A model generated the notes under the pieces. That model was given only the letters and a program-made list of their open reading frames with translations. It was not told where the DNA came from and ran no database searches. From JALZOC01 sp035758845 (lineage in GTDB: Bacteria > Acidobacteriota > Vicinamibacteria > Vicinamibacterales > 2-12-FULL-66-21), in NCBI GenBank assembly GCA_035758845.1, contig DASTVZ010000178.1, positions 1-64,000 on the forward strand: a stretch of 64,000 nucleotides of DNA. Reading direction: 5' to 3'. The number at the start of each line of letters is the position of its first letter. Within the stretch, counting starts at the first letter, position 1. The position numbers and the translations under genes were made by a program. This document shows positions 23,006 through 31,540 of this stretch, one piece after another.

Positions 23006-25894
23006 TTACGAGACTCCAAGACGGTCCATTTTGAGATACAGACCACGACGCGTAAGACCGAGCAACCGGGCGGTCTCGGAAATGTTGCCCGACGAGCGCT
23101 GCAGCGCGGTCTGAATCATGTCGCGCTCGATCTTCTCAACGGCGGCGGCGAGCGTCGTCTGGCGCCGGAAACGAACGCCCTCTTCGGCCGTCGCACTCTG
23201 GACGCCAAAAACCGGGGAGAGCAAATCGGGAGTGATGGCGCCGCCAGGCGCGGCCATGGCGACCGCCCTCTGGACTTCGTTTCTCAACTGACGCACGTTG
23301 CCTGGCCATTGGAACGTGTCGAAGATGTCGAGCGTCTCGGCGGCGAGACGGACACCGGGTTTCGCAAGCCGGTCGCACGCCTCGCGAAGAAAGAACGTGC
23401 TCAGGTGCGGGATCTCTTCCCGCCGGTCGCGCAGCGGGGGCACGTGGATACGAATCACGCTCAATCGATAGAAGAGATCCTCGCGAAACTTTCCGCCGCT
23501 GACCCGGCTTTCGAGATCCGCGTTGGTGGCGGCAACGACTCGAACGTCGACACGCTGCGGTCTCGTGTCGCCAACCGGCAGCACCTCCCCCTGTTCGAGG
23601 AACCGAAGGAGCTTCGGTTGAACGTCCAGCGGCAGGTCGCCGATCTCGTCGAGAAATAGCGTGCCTCCTACGGCCGTGCGAAGCACACCGGCTTGATCGG
23701 CGATCGCCCCCGTGAAGCTCCCTCGGCGATGGCCGAAGAGTTGGCTATCGGCGAGTTCGCGGGTTGCGCTGGTGCAGTTGTACGGAAGGAACATGTTTCC
23801 GCGACGCGGCGACCCTGCGTGGATCGCGCGCGCCACGAGATCCTTGCCGGTGCCGCTCTCGCCGGTGATCAAGACGGTCAGGTCATTGCCCTGCATCCGC
23901 TGAATCTGCTCGACAACCCGCTGCATCACCGCGCTCGTGCAAACGAATCCGGGAAGCAAGGGTTCGAGTGGCCGTTCGATCGCGCTGCCGGACGCCTCCG
24001 GCTGCCGGTCACGCGCTTCACACAGGTCGAAGCCCTGGCGCAGTACCGCGCACAGCGTGCGAAATCGTTGAAGGGTAGGGCCGGCGAGGCTGCGCGACGT
24101 CGAGAGGACCACGAAGCGCGCTCCACTCGGAGCGCGGCCGATCGGCTCGATGACGAACTGTGGCAACCCGGCTGACGGCCGCTGAGAGGCTGCCGCCAGC
24201 GCGCGAGCGCCTTCGCCGTCACAGCCGGCGGCGCCGAGCAGGTGAATCTGGCCGGTCCCCGACCGAACGAACAGAACGACCGCCTGCCCATCGCACGCTT
24301 CCAGAAGCGCGGTGGCGCCGTCGCGCGCGAGCAATGCCGGAATCGACGCCGCGTCGACGATGCGTCGCACCAGCGCGTCGTCGCCGTCCATCTGAACGCC
24401 GACATAGCCTCCGGTTGTGACGGCGGGCACTTGATTCAAAGCCGCGCGCGCGTCCGCGAGGTCAGGTTCAGCACCGAGTGCCTCGAACACTCGCGCCGCA
24501 TCGGTGAGGTAGCGGGTTGCGCGCGACCGCGCGCCGGCCTTCGCGGCGAGACGGCCAAGTTCCAGATAGCTGAGACCTGACTGGTAACCTTCCCCCAGCA
24601 GATCGAACACGCTCACGCTTTGTCCGAAGTCGTGGTACGCCTCGGTGGCGCGTCCCGCGGCGGCGTGAAGACGCCCGCGCATTCGCAGAAATTCTCCCCA
24701 CGTGCCGCTCATGCTGCCAGGCTCGACCCGCCCCGATACCGACTCGAGCCGTTGCTCCGCCACCTCCATCCGCCCCAGGGCGAGGAGCGATTCAATGGCA
24801 ATCAACTCGGCTTGCAGCGCGTAAAGAGGCGGCGCGTCGTTCGAACCGGCAACCTCGGCGGAAATCGCGAGCGCACTCGACGCGTCGCCTCGGCGAAGCG
24901 CGACGCGCGCCTCCAGGGCGCGGACCGACCACTGATACCAGCGACTCGCAACCGTCGGCCCATACGCTTCGCGCGCTTTTTCCAGGCACCGACCGGCTTC
25001 GTCATGTTGCCCACGAATGAGATGAATCTGCGCCAGCGTGTCGAATACCGCGCCGGTCGTCTCGCGCATGAAATGAAGCGGACTTCTCACGTCGAGCGCA
25101 CGATTGAGCGCGTCTTCCGCGCGTTTGAGGTTGCCGACGCGGACGCAGATCTGACCGAGCGACGCGAGCGCGACACCAAGGCCATGCGGCGTGCCGGATT
25201 GTTGTTGCAGATCGACGCTTCGCTCCGCCAGCGCCAGCGCCTGCTCGTGGCGGTGCTGCATCAGCGCGACATTCGCCTGGTTGCCGCAGACGGTCGCCAA
25301 CACGTCGAACGCTTCGACGATGACCGCAAGCCGTTCGGCCTGCCGGAGGGCCGCCACCGCTTCGTCGAGCCGCCCTTCCTGGGCCCGCGTGATGCCCGAC
25401 AGCGAGTGGACCATCGCGAGATGCCGGCGATCGCCGGCGGCGTGCAAGGCGGAGGCGGCCTTGGTGATGTGCTCGCGCACGATCGCCATCTCGCCGACTT
25501 GTCGATAGCAGAGACCGAGCTCGTAATGGGCAAGTCCGATCGCGCGGGAATCGTGCGCCCGTTCGGCCTGGCTCAGGGCCTTGGTGAGAAACGCGATACC
25601 GCGCGACGGCTCCCCGCGGGCGACCGCGAGGCGACCATGTATCCGCCAAAGGTCGGACAGGCGGGCAGGGTCAAGCCGTTCGCGTCCTTCCGGCGGAGCC
25701 CCCAGCGCCTCGGCAGCCCGGCGCACATCGTCTTGAAGCAACCAGGCTTCGGCGAGTGCGCAGCGGATTTGAACGTGTTCGTCGCGGTGAAGACCCGGTT
25801 GTCGAAAGCCGCGGACCAGCAGGGATGCCGCTTCGGCCCCCATTCCTCGCTCGAGCGCCCGCACGGCCTGTCCGTAAAGATCAGCCGCTGACAC
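23006..25894 (-). CDS. TPR-domain sigma-54-dependent transcriptional activator
   Basis: A 962-aa enhancer-binding protein. Residues 1-480 are tandem tetratricopeptide-like repeats (GLAHYELGLCYRQVGEMAIV, LGVALASLGQICVRVGNLKRAEDAL, SGLSYLELGRLAAKAGARS). A GAF-like segment follows (about 490-640), then an AAA+ ATPase with Walker A GESGTGKD (about 677), the sigma-54 contact loop as GSFTGA (about 725) instead of the usual GAFTGA, and Walker B GGTLFLDEIGD. It ends in a Fis-type helix-turn-helix (ISETARLLGLTRRGLYLKM, about 935-955). The N-terminal TPR block in place of a receiver domain suggests control by protein partners or ligands. The GTG start lies 7 nt after a TATACT box. It would work with rpoN at 55,852. 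Confidence 0.92.
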   Translation of the reverse strand: MSAADLYGQAVRALERGMGAEAASLLVRGFRQPGLHRDEHVQIRCALAEAWLLQDDVRRAAEALGAPPEGRERLDPARLSDLWRIHGRLAVARGEPSRGIAFLTKALSQAERAHDSRAIGLAHYELGLCYRQVGEMAIVREHITKAASALHAAGDRRHLAMVHSLSGITRAQEGRLDEAVAALRQAERLAVIVEAFDVLATVCGNQANVALMQHRHEQALALAERSVDLQQQSGTPHGLGVALASLGQICVRVGNLKRAEDALNRALDVRSPLHFMRETTGAVFDTLAQIHLIRGQHDEAGRCLEKAREAYGPTVASRWYQWSVRALEARVALRRGDASSALAISAEVAGSNDAPPLYALQAELIAIESLLALGRMEVAEQRLESVSGRVEPGSMSGTWGEFLRMRGRLHAAAGRATEAYHDFGQSVSVFDLLGEGYQSGLSYLELGRLAAKAGARSRATRYLTDAARVFEALGAEPDLADARAALNQVPAVTTGGYVGVQMDGDDALVRRIVDAASIPALLARDGATALLEACDGQAVVLFVRSGTGQIHLLGAAGCDGEGARALAAASQRPSAGLPQFVIEPIGRAPSGARFVVLSTSRSLAGPTLQRFRTLCAVLRQGFDLCEARDRQPEASGSAIERPLEPLLPGFVCTSAVMQRVVEQIQRMQGNDLTVLITGESGTGKDLVARAIHAGSPRRGNMFLPYNCTSATRELADSQLFGHRRGSFTGAIADQAGVLRTAVGGTLFLDEIGDLPLDVQPKLLRFLEQGEVLPVGDTRPQRVDVRVVAATNADLESRVSGGKFREDLFYRLSVIRIHVPPLRDRREEIPHLSTFFLREACDRLAKPGVRLAAETLDIFDTFQWPGNVRQLRNEVQRAVAMAAPGGAITPDLLSPVFGVQSATAEEGVRFRRQTTLAAAVEKIERDMIQTALQRSSGNISETARLLGLTRRGLYLKMDRLGVS

Positions 25895-25901
25895 GGCGGG
25901 G

Positions 25902-25907
25902 AGTATA
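25902..25907 (-). promoter_or_regulatory. -10 box (TATACT) upstream of the sigma-54 activator
   Basis: On the minus strand TATACT is followed by 7 nt and the GTG at 25,894, with no Shine-Dalgarno. This implies a leaderless, sigma-70-type promoter for the regulator. Confidence 0.5.
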
Positions 25908-25934
25908 GCAGGTATACAGGTGGAGTGGATATCT

Positions 25935-26017
25935 CTTCGCGGCTGGCGATTGGCTGATGGCGATTGGCTGCCAGACCAGCCCTACCCGGCTACCGCCGAC
26001 CGCCGACCGCCAACCGC
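25935..26017. repeat. GGCGATTGGCTG / CGACCGCCAACCGCC word repeat
   Basis: GCTGGCGATTGGCTGATGGC faces ACCGCCGACCGCCGACCGCC in the space between the activator gene and the agmatinase-family gene, forming an imperfect inverted repeat. No gene content. Confidence 0.7.
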
Positions 26018-26911
26018 CTACGTGTTAGCGAAGCGGTACGTCAGAATTTTATAAACCAGCTTCGCGCAGAGGAAATTGGGCGCCATCACCCCGGGTAACG
26101 GGCTCAACTCGACGACGTCGCAGGCGACGACGTTTTTCTTTGAAATGGTAGCGCGCAGTAGGGCGAGGATTTCGTACCAGGACAGTCCGCCGGGCTCCGG
26201 TGTGCCCGTCGCGGGCATGATCGCCGGGTCCATCCCGTCGACGTCGATGGTGATGTAGACCGGTCCGTTCAACGTGTCGACCACCCGGTCGATCCAGGCG
26301 GGGTCCTTTCGCATGTGCGCGTCATAAAAGATCGTTGTATCGAGTCCTGGCGCAGCCTCGGCCTCTTCCGTCGACATACTTCGAATGCCGACTTGGGTGA
26401 CCCGCGCGAATTCCAGACTCCGCCGCATCGCACACGCATGATTGTGCGGCGTTCCCATGTAGCAGTCGCGCAAGTCGGCATGGGCATCGATTTGAAGCAC
26501 CGATAAACCCTTGAACGCGCCCGCCGCGGCGGCAACGAGCGGCGGCGTGATCGAGTGCTCACCGCCGAGGCTGACGAGAAACTTCCCGCGCGACAGGATC
26601 TCGGATGCGATTCGGCGGATTTCATCGATCAATGGCGCCATCTCGCCGAACGGCAGTTCCATCGGCGGCAGCGTGTAGATGCCGATGCCGTGGACGTCGG
26701 CGCCGACCTCTTCGTCCCACAACTCCATGTGCGACGATGCCTCGATTATTTCTCGCGGTCCGTTGCGCGTGCCTGAGACGTACGATGTCGTCCGATCGAC
26801 TGGAACCGGCAGAATGACTGCGCGCGACTCGTCAAACGACCGCATCGTCGGCATCGCACCGCCGAACGACAGCGGTTCGGCATGGTCGTATTCAAATGGA
26901 AGATCACTCAT
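26018..26911 (-). CDS. speB: Agmatinase/ureohydrolase family protein
   Basis: A 297-aa ureohydrolase of the arginase superfamily, most like agmatinase, which splits agmatine into putrescine and urea. Both Mn ligand sets are present: SLGGEHSITPPLV, VLQIDAHADLRDCYMG (Asp-His-Asp) and ITIDVDGMDPAIMPATGTPEPGGLSW. The loop YVSGTRNGPREIIEAS fits agmatinase/guanidinobutyrase rather than arginase or formimidoylglutamase. A longer frame upstream only translates the CAATC-word repeat; the ATG of MSDLPFEYDHAEPL was chosen. No arginine decarboxylase is adjacent, so substrate choice among agmatine and other guanidino compounds stays open. Confidence 0.87.
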   Translation of the reverse strand: MSDLPFEYDHAEPLSFGGAMPTMRSFDESRAVILPVPVDRTTSYVSGTRNGPREIIEASSHMELWDEEVGADVHGIGIYTLPPMELPFGEMAPLIDEIRRIASEILSRGKFLVSLGGEHSITPPLVAAAAGAFKGLSVLQIDAHADLRDCYMGTPHNHACAMRRSLEFARVTQVGIRSMSTEEAEAAPGLDTTIFYDAHMRKDPAWIDRVVDTLNGPVYITIDVDGMDPAIMPATGTPEPGGLSWYEILALLRATISKKNVVACDVVELSPLPGVMAPNFLCAKLVYKILTYRFANT

Positions 26912-26924
26912 TGCAGATTGGTGA

Positions 26925-27146
26925 CTGATGATTGCGGATTTTGGAGATTGTAGATTGTAGATTGTGGATTGAGATTGTTGATTGTGGATTGAGATTGTGG
27001 ATTGAGACTGTTGATTGTGGGTTGAGCGCATGATTATCTAATCACCGATTGTTGATTGGCGACTGCCGCCAAATCAAACAATCTCAAATCTCAATCGTCA
27101 ATCCACAATCAACCAAATCCGCAACCAACAATCATCAATCCGCAAT
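26925..27146. repeat. GATTGTGGATTGAGATTG-word inverted repeat
   Basis: This starts with direct repeats of GATTGTGGATTGAGATTGT on one arm (26,925-27,060) and continues with CAATCTCAAATCTCAATC, CAATCCACAATC and CAACAATCATCAATC on the other (27,070-27,146). It fills the whole gap between two minus-strand genes. The upstream frame of the speB-like gene runs into it but is not coding. Confidence 0.85.
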
Positions 27147-29957
27147 CTAGAAGGCCCTTCCGATCCTCCCGAACACCGCAATTCCATCCTGCGCGCCCAC
27201 GGGATCGTGCCGCCATGCGACACCAGCCGTAAACGAAAGCGGCAGTCCAAAACCGATCACCGTGTCGACAGACAGTTCCGCCCCTGCTGAAACGCGGACG
27301 TCGTTCCAACGAAACGTATCGTCCCACGCGTTTGCGGCATCGGCAAAGACCGCTGAATGAATCGTGCGCAGGAACAATGGAATTGTGCCGGAGCCGCGCT
27401 GGATGTAGCGGAGAGGTAACCGGTAGTCGAGATTGGCGACTGCAACGCGACTGCCGACGACCGTATCGGACTCGAATCCTCGAAGCAAGCCGACGGCGCC
27501 TCGGCCAAAATCAAACGACGATGGCGCCGGCTCCGACCCGGCAGCGCTGAACACGCGGCGCGCGTGCTCGTCTCCCCATGCTGACGCACCGGCGACTCGA
27601 ATCGCGACGGCCGCGTGACGAGGGCCCAGCTGCCCATAGGCTCGCGTATCAATGGTCATCGCGCTGGACGAAGCATCCGATCCGAGTCCCTCGGGCGCAT
27701 TCTCCCAGGTCAATCGAAGCGCAGCGCCCGATTCGCGACTGATCGAATACCCATAGCTTTTGGCGTTGACGAAATTCCAACCCAGGCGAATTGCGGTTCG
27801 CTGAACGTCCTGTGGGGGCCGATCGCTACACGATTCACAGGAGAAGGCGTCTTCGGATACGTTGACCGCCGTCAGCGCGGTCTGCGACCAGCGAACCCGC
27901 GCGACAGTAAACAGCGCTCCGGCGTTGACCTCTCGCGTCTGAATCTCGCCATCGCGCCACGGATCCGTGTCGTCCGAGACGCTGGCGAACAATGTCGGCC
28001 ACCATCGATCGTAAGCATAGGCAACCAACCAGTCAGGACGCGCCCTGGACGTCGCCCACGCGACGGTCGCGGCGTAGGCGTGTCGGCCGAGCGCATCGCT
28101 GGCGCCGGTCTCGGCACCCACTGACACCTCGCCTGCGTCGGATTCGACGATCGGCAACCAGGATTGCGGGACAAGGGTTCGCCACGGCCGATAGACGGTA
28201 TCCCGCGCGTTTGCGTCAATGCGCGACGGTTCAGCCTGCGATGACCTGGCGGAAGCAGCTTTCGCGTCCACGTTTGACCACGACGCCGACGTCAACGGAA
28301 TGGAGAAGAGATCGTAACCGTCTGCCGTGTAGCCAACGAAGAGCAGGGTCTTACCATCTGGCGACATGGCGGGCGACTGCGCCGACGACCCTGTGCCGTT
28401 CAAGCGCCGCATCGCGCCGCTGTCGATATCCACCGCGTAGATGTTGAACGGCTGGGCGCCGCGATCCGACGCGAAGAGGACGCTCGTCGCCGACAACCAC
28501 GACGGCGTCACATTGCGCCCCTCGTCTGTTGACGCAACAGGCCGCGCGCGACCGGTTGTCACATCCACAATGATGATCTCCGACGGACCGCCGAGCCGGC
28601 GCCGCTCGACGGCAATCGATCGGCGGTCGGGCGACCATCGCGGCGACGCGTAGTCGACGGCCGCCTCCGACACGAGAACCGTGGGTGACGCAAAGCCGGC
28701 GGCAGGCAGTTCGAATGTCGCGAGATCGCGGCGATCGGCACGTTGAATCGTGCAGACAACCGTCTTTCCATCCGGCGAGAGATCCGGATCCAGCGCCCTC
28801 GCAAAGCGTGTCAAACGGCGAACGTTCCCGCCATCCTCGCTGACCACATACAGGTCCGACTGTAATCCTACGTTGCGCACCAGTTCGAACTGATCGAACA
28901 CGAGACGCCCGCCACGCGCGCCAATTTGACGCCCGAGGTATCTCGTTGTCACCTTGCGCGGGTTGGATCCGTCAGTTCTCAACTCCATGAGAGCGGGAAA
29001 TCCGTGTGGATTGGCAACCGAGTAGAAGATTTGTCCCTGCTGTCCGAAGCTGGGCGCACCGACTGAAAACCCGTGGCGAGTCAGGCGATGCGGTGTGGCG
29101 CTGTCGGAAGCCGCACGGGTGCGCGTCTCTGCTTCGAAGTCGTCCCAGAGCTCGCCCAGGGAGCGTTTGAAGACTTTGCGAAATGCGGGAGCGCCGAAGT
29201 ACGGCAGGCGACCCGAGGTTTCTTCGGCTAGCTTCGCGATCGACTCCGGGCCGTAGTGGTCAGCGAGGTATTGATGAAAGTACGCGCCGTAAGCGTACTG
29301 CGCGGATCCGCCTGGCCAGTCAACCAGGCCGCCGTTCGCCCGATCGATCGGATCGAATTGCCGGACAGCCGCCGCCCGATCGACGATCAGGCGGAAGTCC
29401 CCGCTTGGCACACGGCCTTCACCGGTCAAAACACTCTCGTTGTACGTCGCCACTCCTTCAATCTGCCACAGCGGCAGAAACAGGTTCGGATACAGCACGG
29501 GCGCACGTCCGAAGACGTGGCGCAAACCGCCGATCCATCCGCGAGCCTTGTCGAGATGCACGATATGTGTGTACTCGTGCGCCATGACGAGGCGAAGCCA
29601 ATCGTCGGTGTTGCCAATGCTGCTCTCGCCGGACGGGGCCGCCACGCTGATCTCGATCAGGTTGAACGGCACCGGCGTCGCCCAGCCATTCGAGACGTCG
29701 TGCTGATCGACGAGAATCACATGCACGCGACCGCTCGGCCTGCCGATTTGCCGCGAGACGCGAGCGAACACATCTTCCGCGATTGTCGCCAGCCTGCGCG
29801 CAAGCGACTCCTCCCCCTGATGAAAGTGAATCGCGAAATGCGGAGTCGTGATGGTGCGAAATCGAAACCGTGGATCGTAGCGATTGGCCGCGCCTGCCGA
29901 AGAGCAGCTGACGACGATGAGGATCAAGCCGACGGCGATCCGGACGACGGAGCTCAC
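27147..29957 (-). CDS. Metallopeptidase / TolB-like propeller / outer-membrane barrel fusion
   Basis: A 936-aa exported protein with three modules. After a signal peptide (VRIAVGLILIVVSCSSAGAA) comes a gluzincin-type peptidase of the MA clan with HEYTHIVHLD (His and Glu at about residues 126-130) and a downstream WQIEGVATYNE. A WD40-like/PD40 propeller follows (about 300-560: DPDLSPDGKTVVCT, SPRWSPDRRSIAVERR, SPAMSPDGKTLLFVG). The C-terminal 330 residues read as an outer-membrane barrel with loop motif LLRGFESDTVVGSRVAVANLDYRLP (compare VRGF in Omp85) and a final Phe (GRIGRAF). The fusion implies a periplasmic peptidase anchored to a barrel. The GTG start overlaps the stop of the upstream gene (GTGA). 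Confidence 0.75.
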   Translation of the reverse strand: MSSVVRIAVGLILIVVSCSSAGAANRYDPRFRFRTITTPHFAIHFHQGEESLARRLATIAEDVFARVSRQIGRPSGRVHVILVDQHDVSNGWATPVPFNLIEISVAAPSGESSIGNTDDWLRLVMAHEYTHIVHLDKARGWIGGLRHVFGRAPVLYPNLFLPLWQIEGVATYNESVLTGEGRVPSGDFRLIVDRAAAVRQFDPIDRANGGLVDWPGGSAQYAYGAYFHQYLADHYGPESIAKLAEETSGRLPYFGAPAFRKVFKRSLGELWDDFEAETRTRAASDSATPHRLTRHGFSVGAPSFGQQGQIFYSVANPHGFPALMELRTDGSNPRKVTTRYLGRQIGARGGRLVFDQFELVRNVGLQSDLYVVSEDGGNVRRLTRFARALDPDLSPDGKTVVCTIQRADRRDLATFELPAAGFASPTVLVSEAAVDYASPRWSPDRRSIAVERRRLGGPSEIIIVDVTTGRARPVASTDEGRNVTPSWLSATSVLFASDRGAQPFNIYAVDIDSGAMRRLNGTGSSAQSPAMSPDGKTLLFVGYTADGYDLFSIPLTSASWSNVDAKAASARSSQAEPSRIDANARDTVYRPWRTLVPQSWLPIVESDAGEVSVGAETGASDALGRHAYAATVAWATSRARPDWLVAYAYDRWWPTLFASVSDDTDPWRDGEIQTREVNAGALFTVARVRWSQTALTAVNVSEDAFSCESCSDRPPQDVQRTAIRLGWNFVNAKSYGYSISRESGAALRLTWENAPEGLGSDASSSAMTIDTRAYGQLGPRHAAVAIRVAGASAWGDEHARRVFSAAGSEPAPSSFDFGRGAVGLLRGFESDTVVGSRVAVANLDYRLPLRYIQRGSGTIPLFLRTIHSAVFADAANAWDDTFRWNDVRVSAGAELSVDTVIGFGLPLSFTAGVAWRHDPVGAQDGIAVFGRIGRAF

Positions 29958-31540
29958 GAACCGAAATTGCTCCCGTTCGCCTGGCGGTACACGTCTTTGA
30001 GAAACGTGAAATCCGCGATAGGGGAGAGTGTGACGCCGTGGATGTCCGGCTGGAAGATAGCGACGTTGGTCTTGTCCCAAAGCGGGATGTAAGGCGCGTC
30101 ATCAGCGATGCGCTGCTGCGCCTGACCATACAACTTCCTGCGCTCGTCATCGTCTGCCGCTGCCGCTGCACCTTCGATCAGGCGATCGACGTCTGCATTC
30201 TGATACCGGACGCGATTGAGACCGGTTGGTGGGATCTGCTGCGAGTGATAGACGAGGCGAAGGATGTCGGGGTCGGTGACGCCGACGAACTGGAGCGTGT
30301 ACATCTGAAAGTTGCCGCGTAGCACGTCGGCAGACAATGTCTGGAATTCGGATGACCGGACGTCGACAGCCACGCCAACGCGCGCCAGATCATGCTGGAT
30401 GGCGGCAGCCTGAATTCGATAGACCTCGGTCGTCGACGTTTTCAGCGACAGGCGGAAACGCGGCAGCGGCCCGGGCCCATCGGGATCACGAAATCCCGCC
30501 GCATCAAGCAGCTGCTCCGCTCTGCCGGGATCATGCGTGAAATCGAACACATTTTTCTCGAATGCCCACGACATGGGCGGCACGATGCCGACCGCGGTGG
30601 TGGCAAATCCGCGCCGCAAGTACTTGACGATTGCTTCTCGATCGATCGCATACCCGATCGCCTTCCGCACCTCGACGTGGCTGAGAACCGGATCCTTGAG
30701 ATTCAGGCCCACATAAGCGTAGTCAGTGCCAGCCGCAGTCTCTACCTTTACCCGCCCTTCGCGCTGCAGCTGCCAGACGATATCTGGAGACAGGTCGTTG
30801 ACGATGAGGTCGACGGTCCCCTTGCGGAGTTCGAGCCCGCGCATCGTGTCGTCGGGGATCACTTTGAGAACGATGCCGTCGTTACGCGGCCGCCCGGCGA
30901 AGTGCTGGGCGAACGCGCTCAACGCCACGTGATCATCAGGAACGAACTCGGTGAGGCTGTACGGGCCTGTCCCAATCGGTTGGCGTGCATTCGCCGCACC
31001 CGAACCCTCCTGCACGATTCCCATCACGAGGTTGACGGGAAACGAGTTCAACGGATTCTTCAACTTGAATTCGACCGTATAGGGGTCAATCGCGTTGACC
31101 GCGGCCACAACGCGGTATGCTCCCGAACGCCCTTTGAAGGTTGGATCGAGAAAACTCCGGAAGGTGTAGACAACATCCGCAGACGTCAGCTCGCGGCCGT
31201 TGTGAAACAGCACACCCTTTCGGAGCCGCGCGATGTAGGTCAGCGGATCGGGGTGATCGATCGACTCAGCCAACTCCGGAACGACGCGCAATTGACTGTC
31301 GATGTGGACCAGCGTGTTGAAAATCAGCTGATGGATCTTCTGTGATGCTTCGTCGGTCCCGACTCGAGGGTCGAGGTTCGTCGCGGAGTTGGTAGTACCG
31401 AGGATTATGATGTTGCCGTTTGGACGATCGTGGCTGCACGCAGCTGTGCTGACGAAGATGGCGGCGAAGATGCCGAGCCATGTTCGTCTCTGGCTGCTGG
31501 CTGCTGGCTTCTGCCGGCCGGCTGGCCGCCGAGTTCTCAT
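29954..31540 (-). CDS. Peptide-type ABC substrate-binding lipoprotein (family 5)
   Basis: A 528-aa solute-binding protein of the DppA/OppA/NikA type. The N-terminus contains a lipobox (FVSTAACSHD). The SBP_bac_5 core shows ATNLDPRVGTDEASQKIHQLIFNTLV, LRKGVLFHNGRELTSADVVYTFRS, the hinge GTGPYSLTEFVPDDHVAL, DRIE-type elements VRKAIGYAIDREAIVKYLRRG and a late ADDAPYIPLWDKTNVAIF. It is an orphan: no ABC permease or ATPase genes lie next to it. Instead it overlaps mutS by 4 bp upstream and the peptidase/barrel gene by 4 bp downstream. Residues 3-18 are encoded by AGCCAGCAGCC-type words, suggesting that a short repeat has been built into the N-terminus. Confidence 0.85.
   Translation of the reverse strand: MRTRRPAGRQKPAASSQRRTWLGIFAAIFVSTAACSHDRPNGNIIILGTTNSATNLDPRVGTDEASQKIHQLIFNTLVHIDSQLRVVPELAESIDHPDPLTYIARLRKGVLFHNGRELTSADVVYTFRSFLDPTFKGRSGAYRVVAAVNAIDPYTVEFKLKNPLNSFPVNLVMGIVQEGSGAANARQPIGTGPYSLTEFVPDDHVALSAFAQHFAGRPRNDGIVLKVIPDDTMRGLELRKGTVDLIVNDLSPDIVWQLQREGRVKVETAAGTDYAYVGLNLKDPVLSHVEVRKAIGYAIDREAIVKYLRRGFATTAVGIVPPMSWAFEKNVFDFTHDPGRAEQLLDAAGFRDPDGPGPLPRFRLSLKTSTTEVYRIQAAAIQHDLARVGVAVDVRSSEFQTLSADVLRGNFQMYTLQFVGVTDPDILRLVYHSQQIPPTGLNRVRYQNADVDRLIEGAAAAADDDERRKLYGQAQQRIADDAPYIPLWDKTNVAIFQPDIHGVTLSPIADFTFLKDVYRQANGSNFGS

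Noticed and set aside
24620..25891. 423-codon open frame antisense to the TPR activator
   Set aside because: Mirror of a well-supported gene, Arg-rich composition and no motif.
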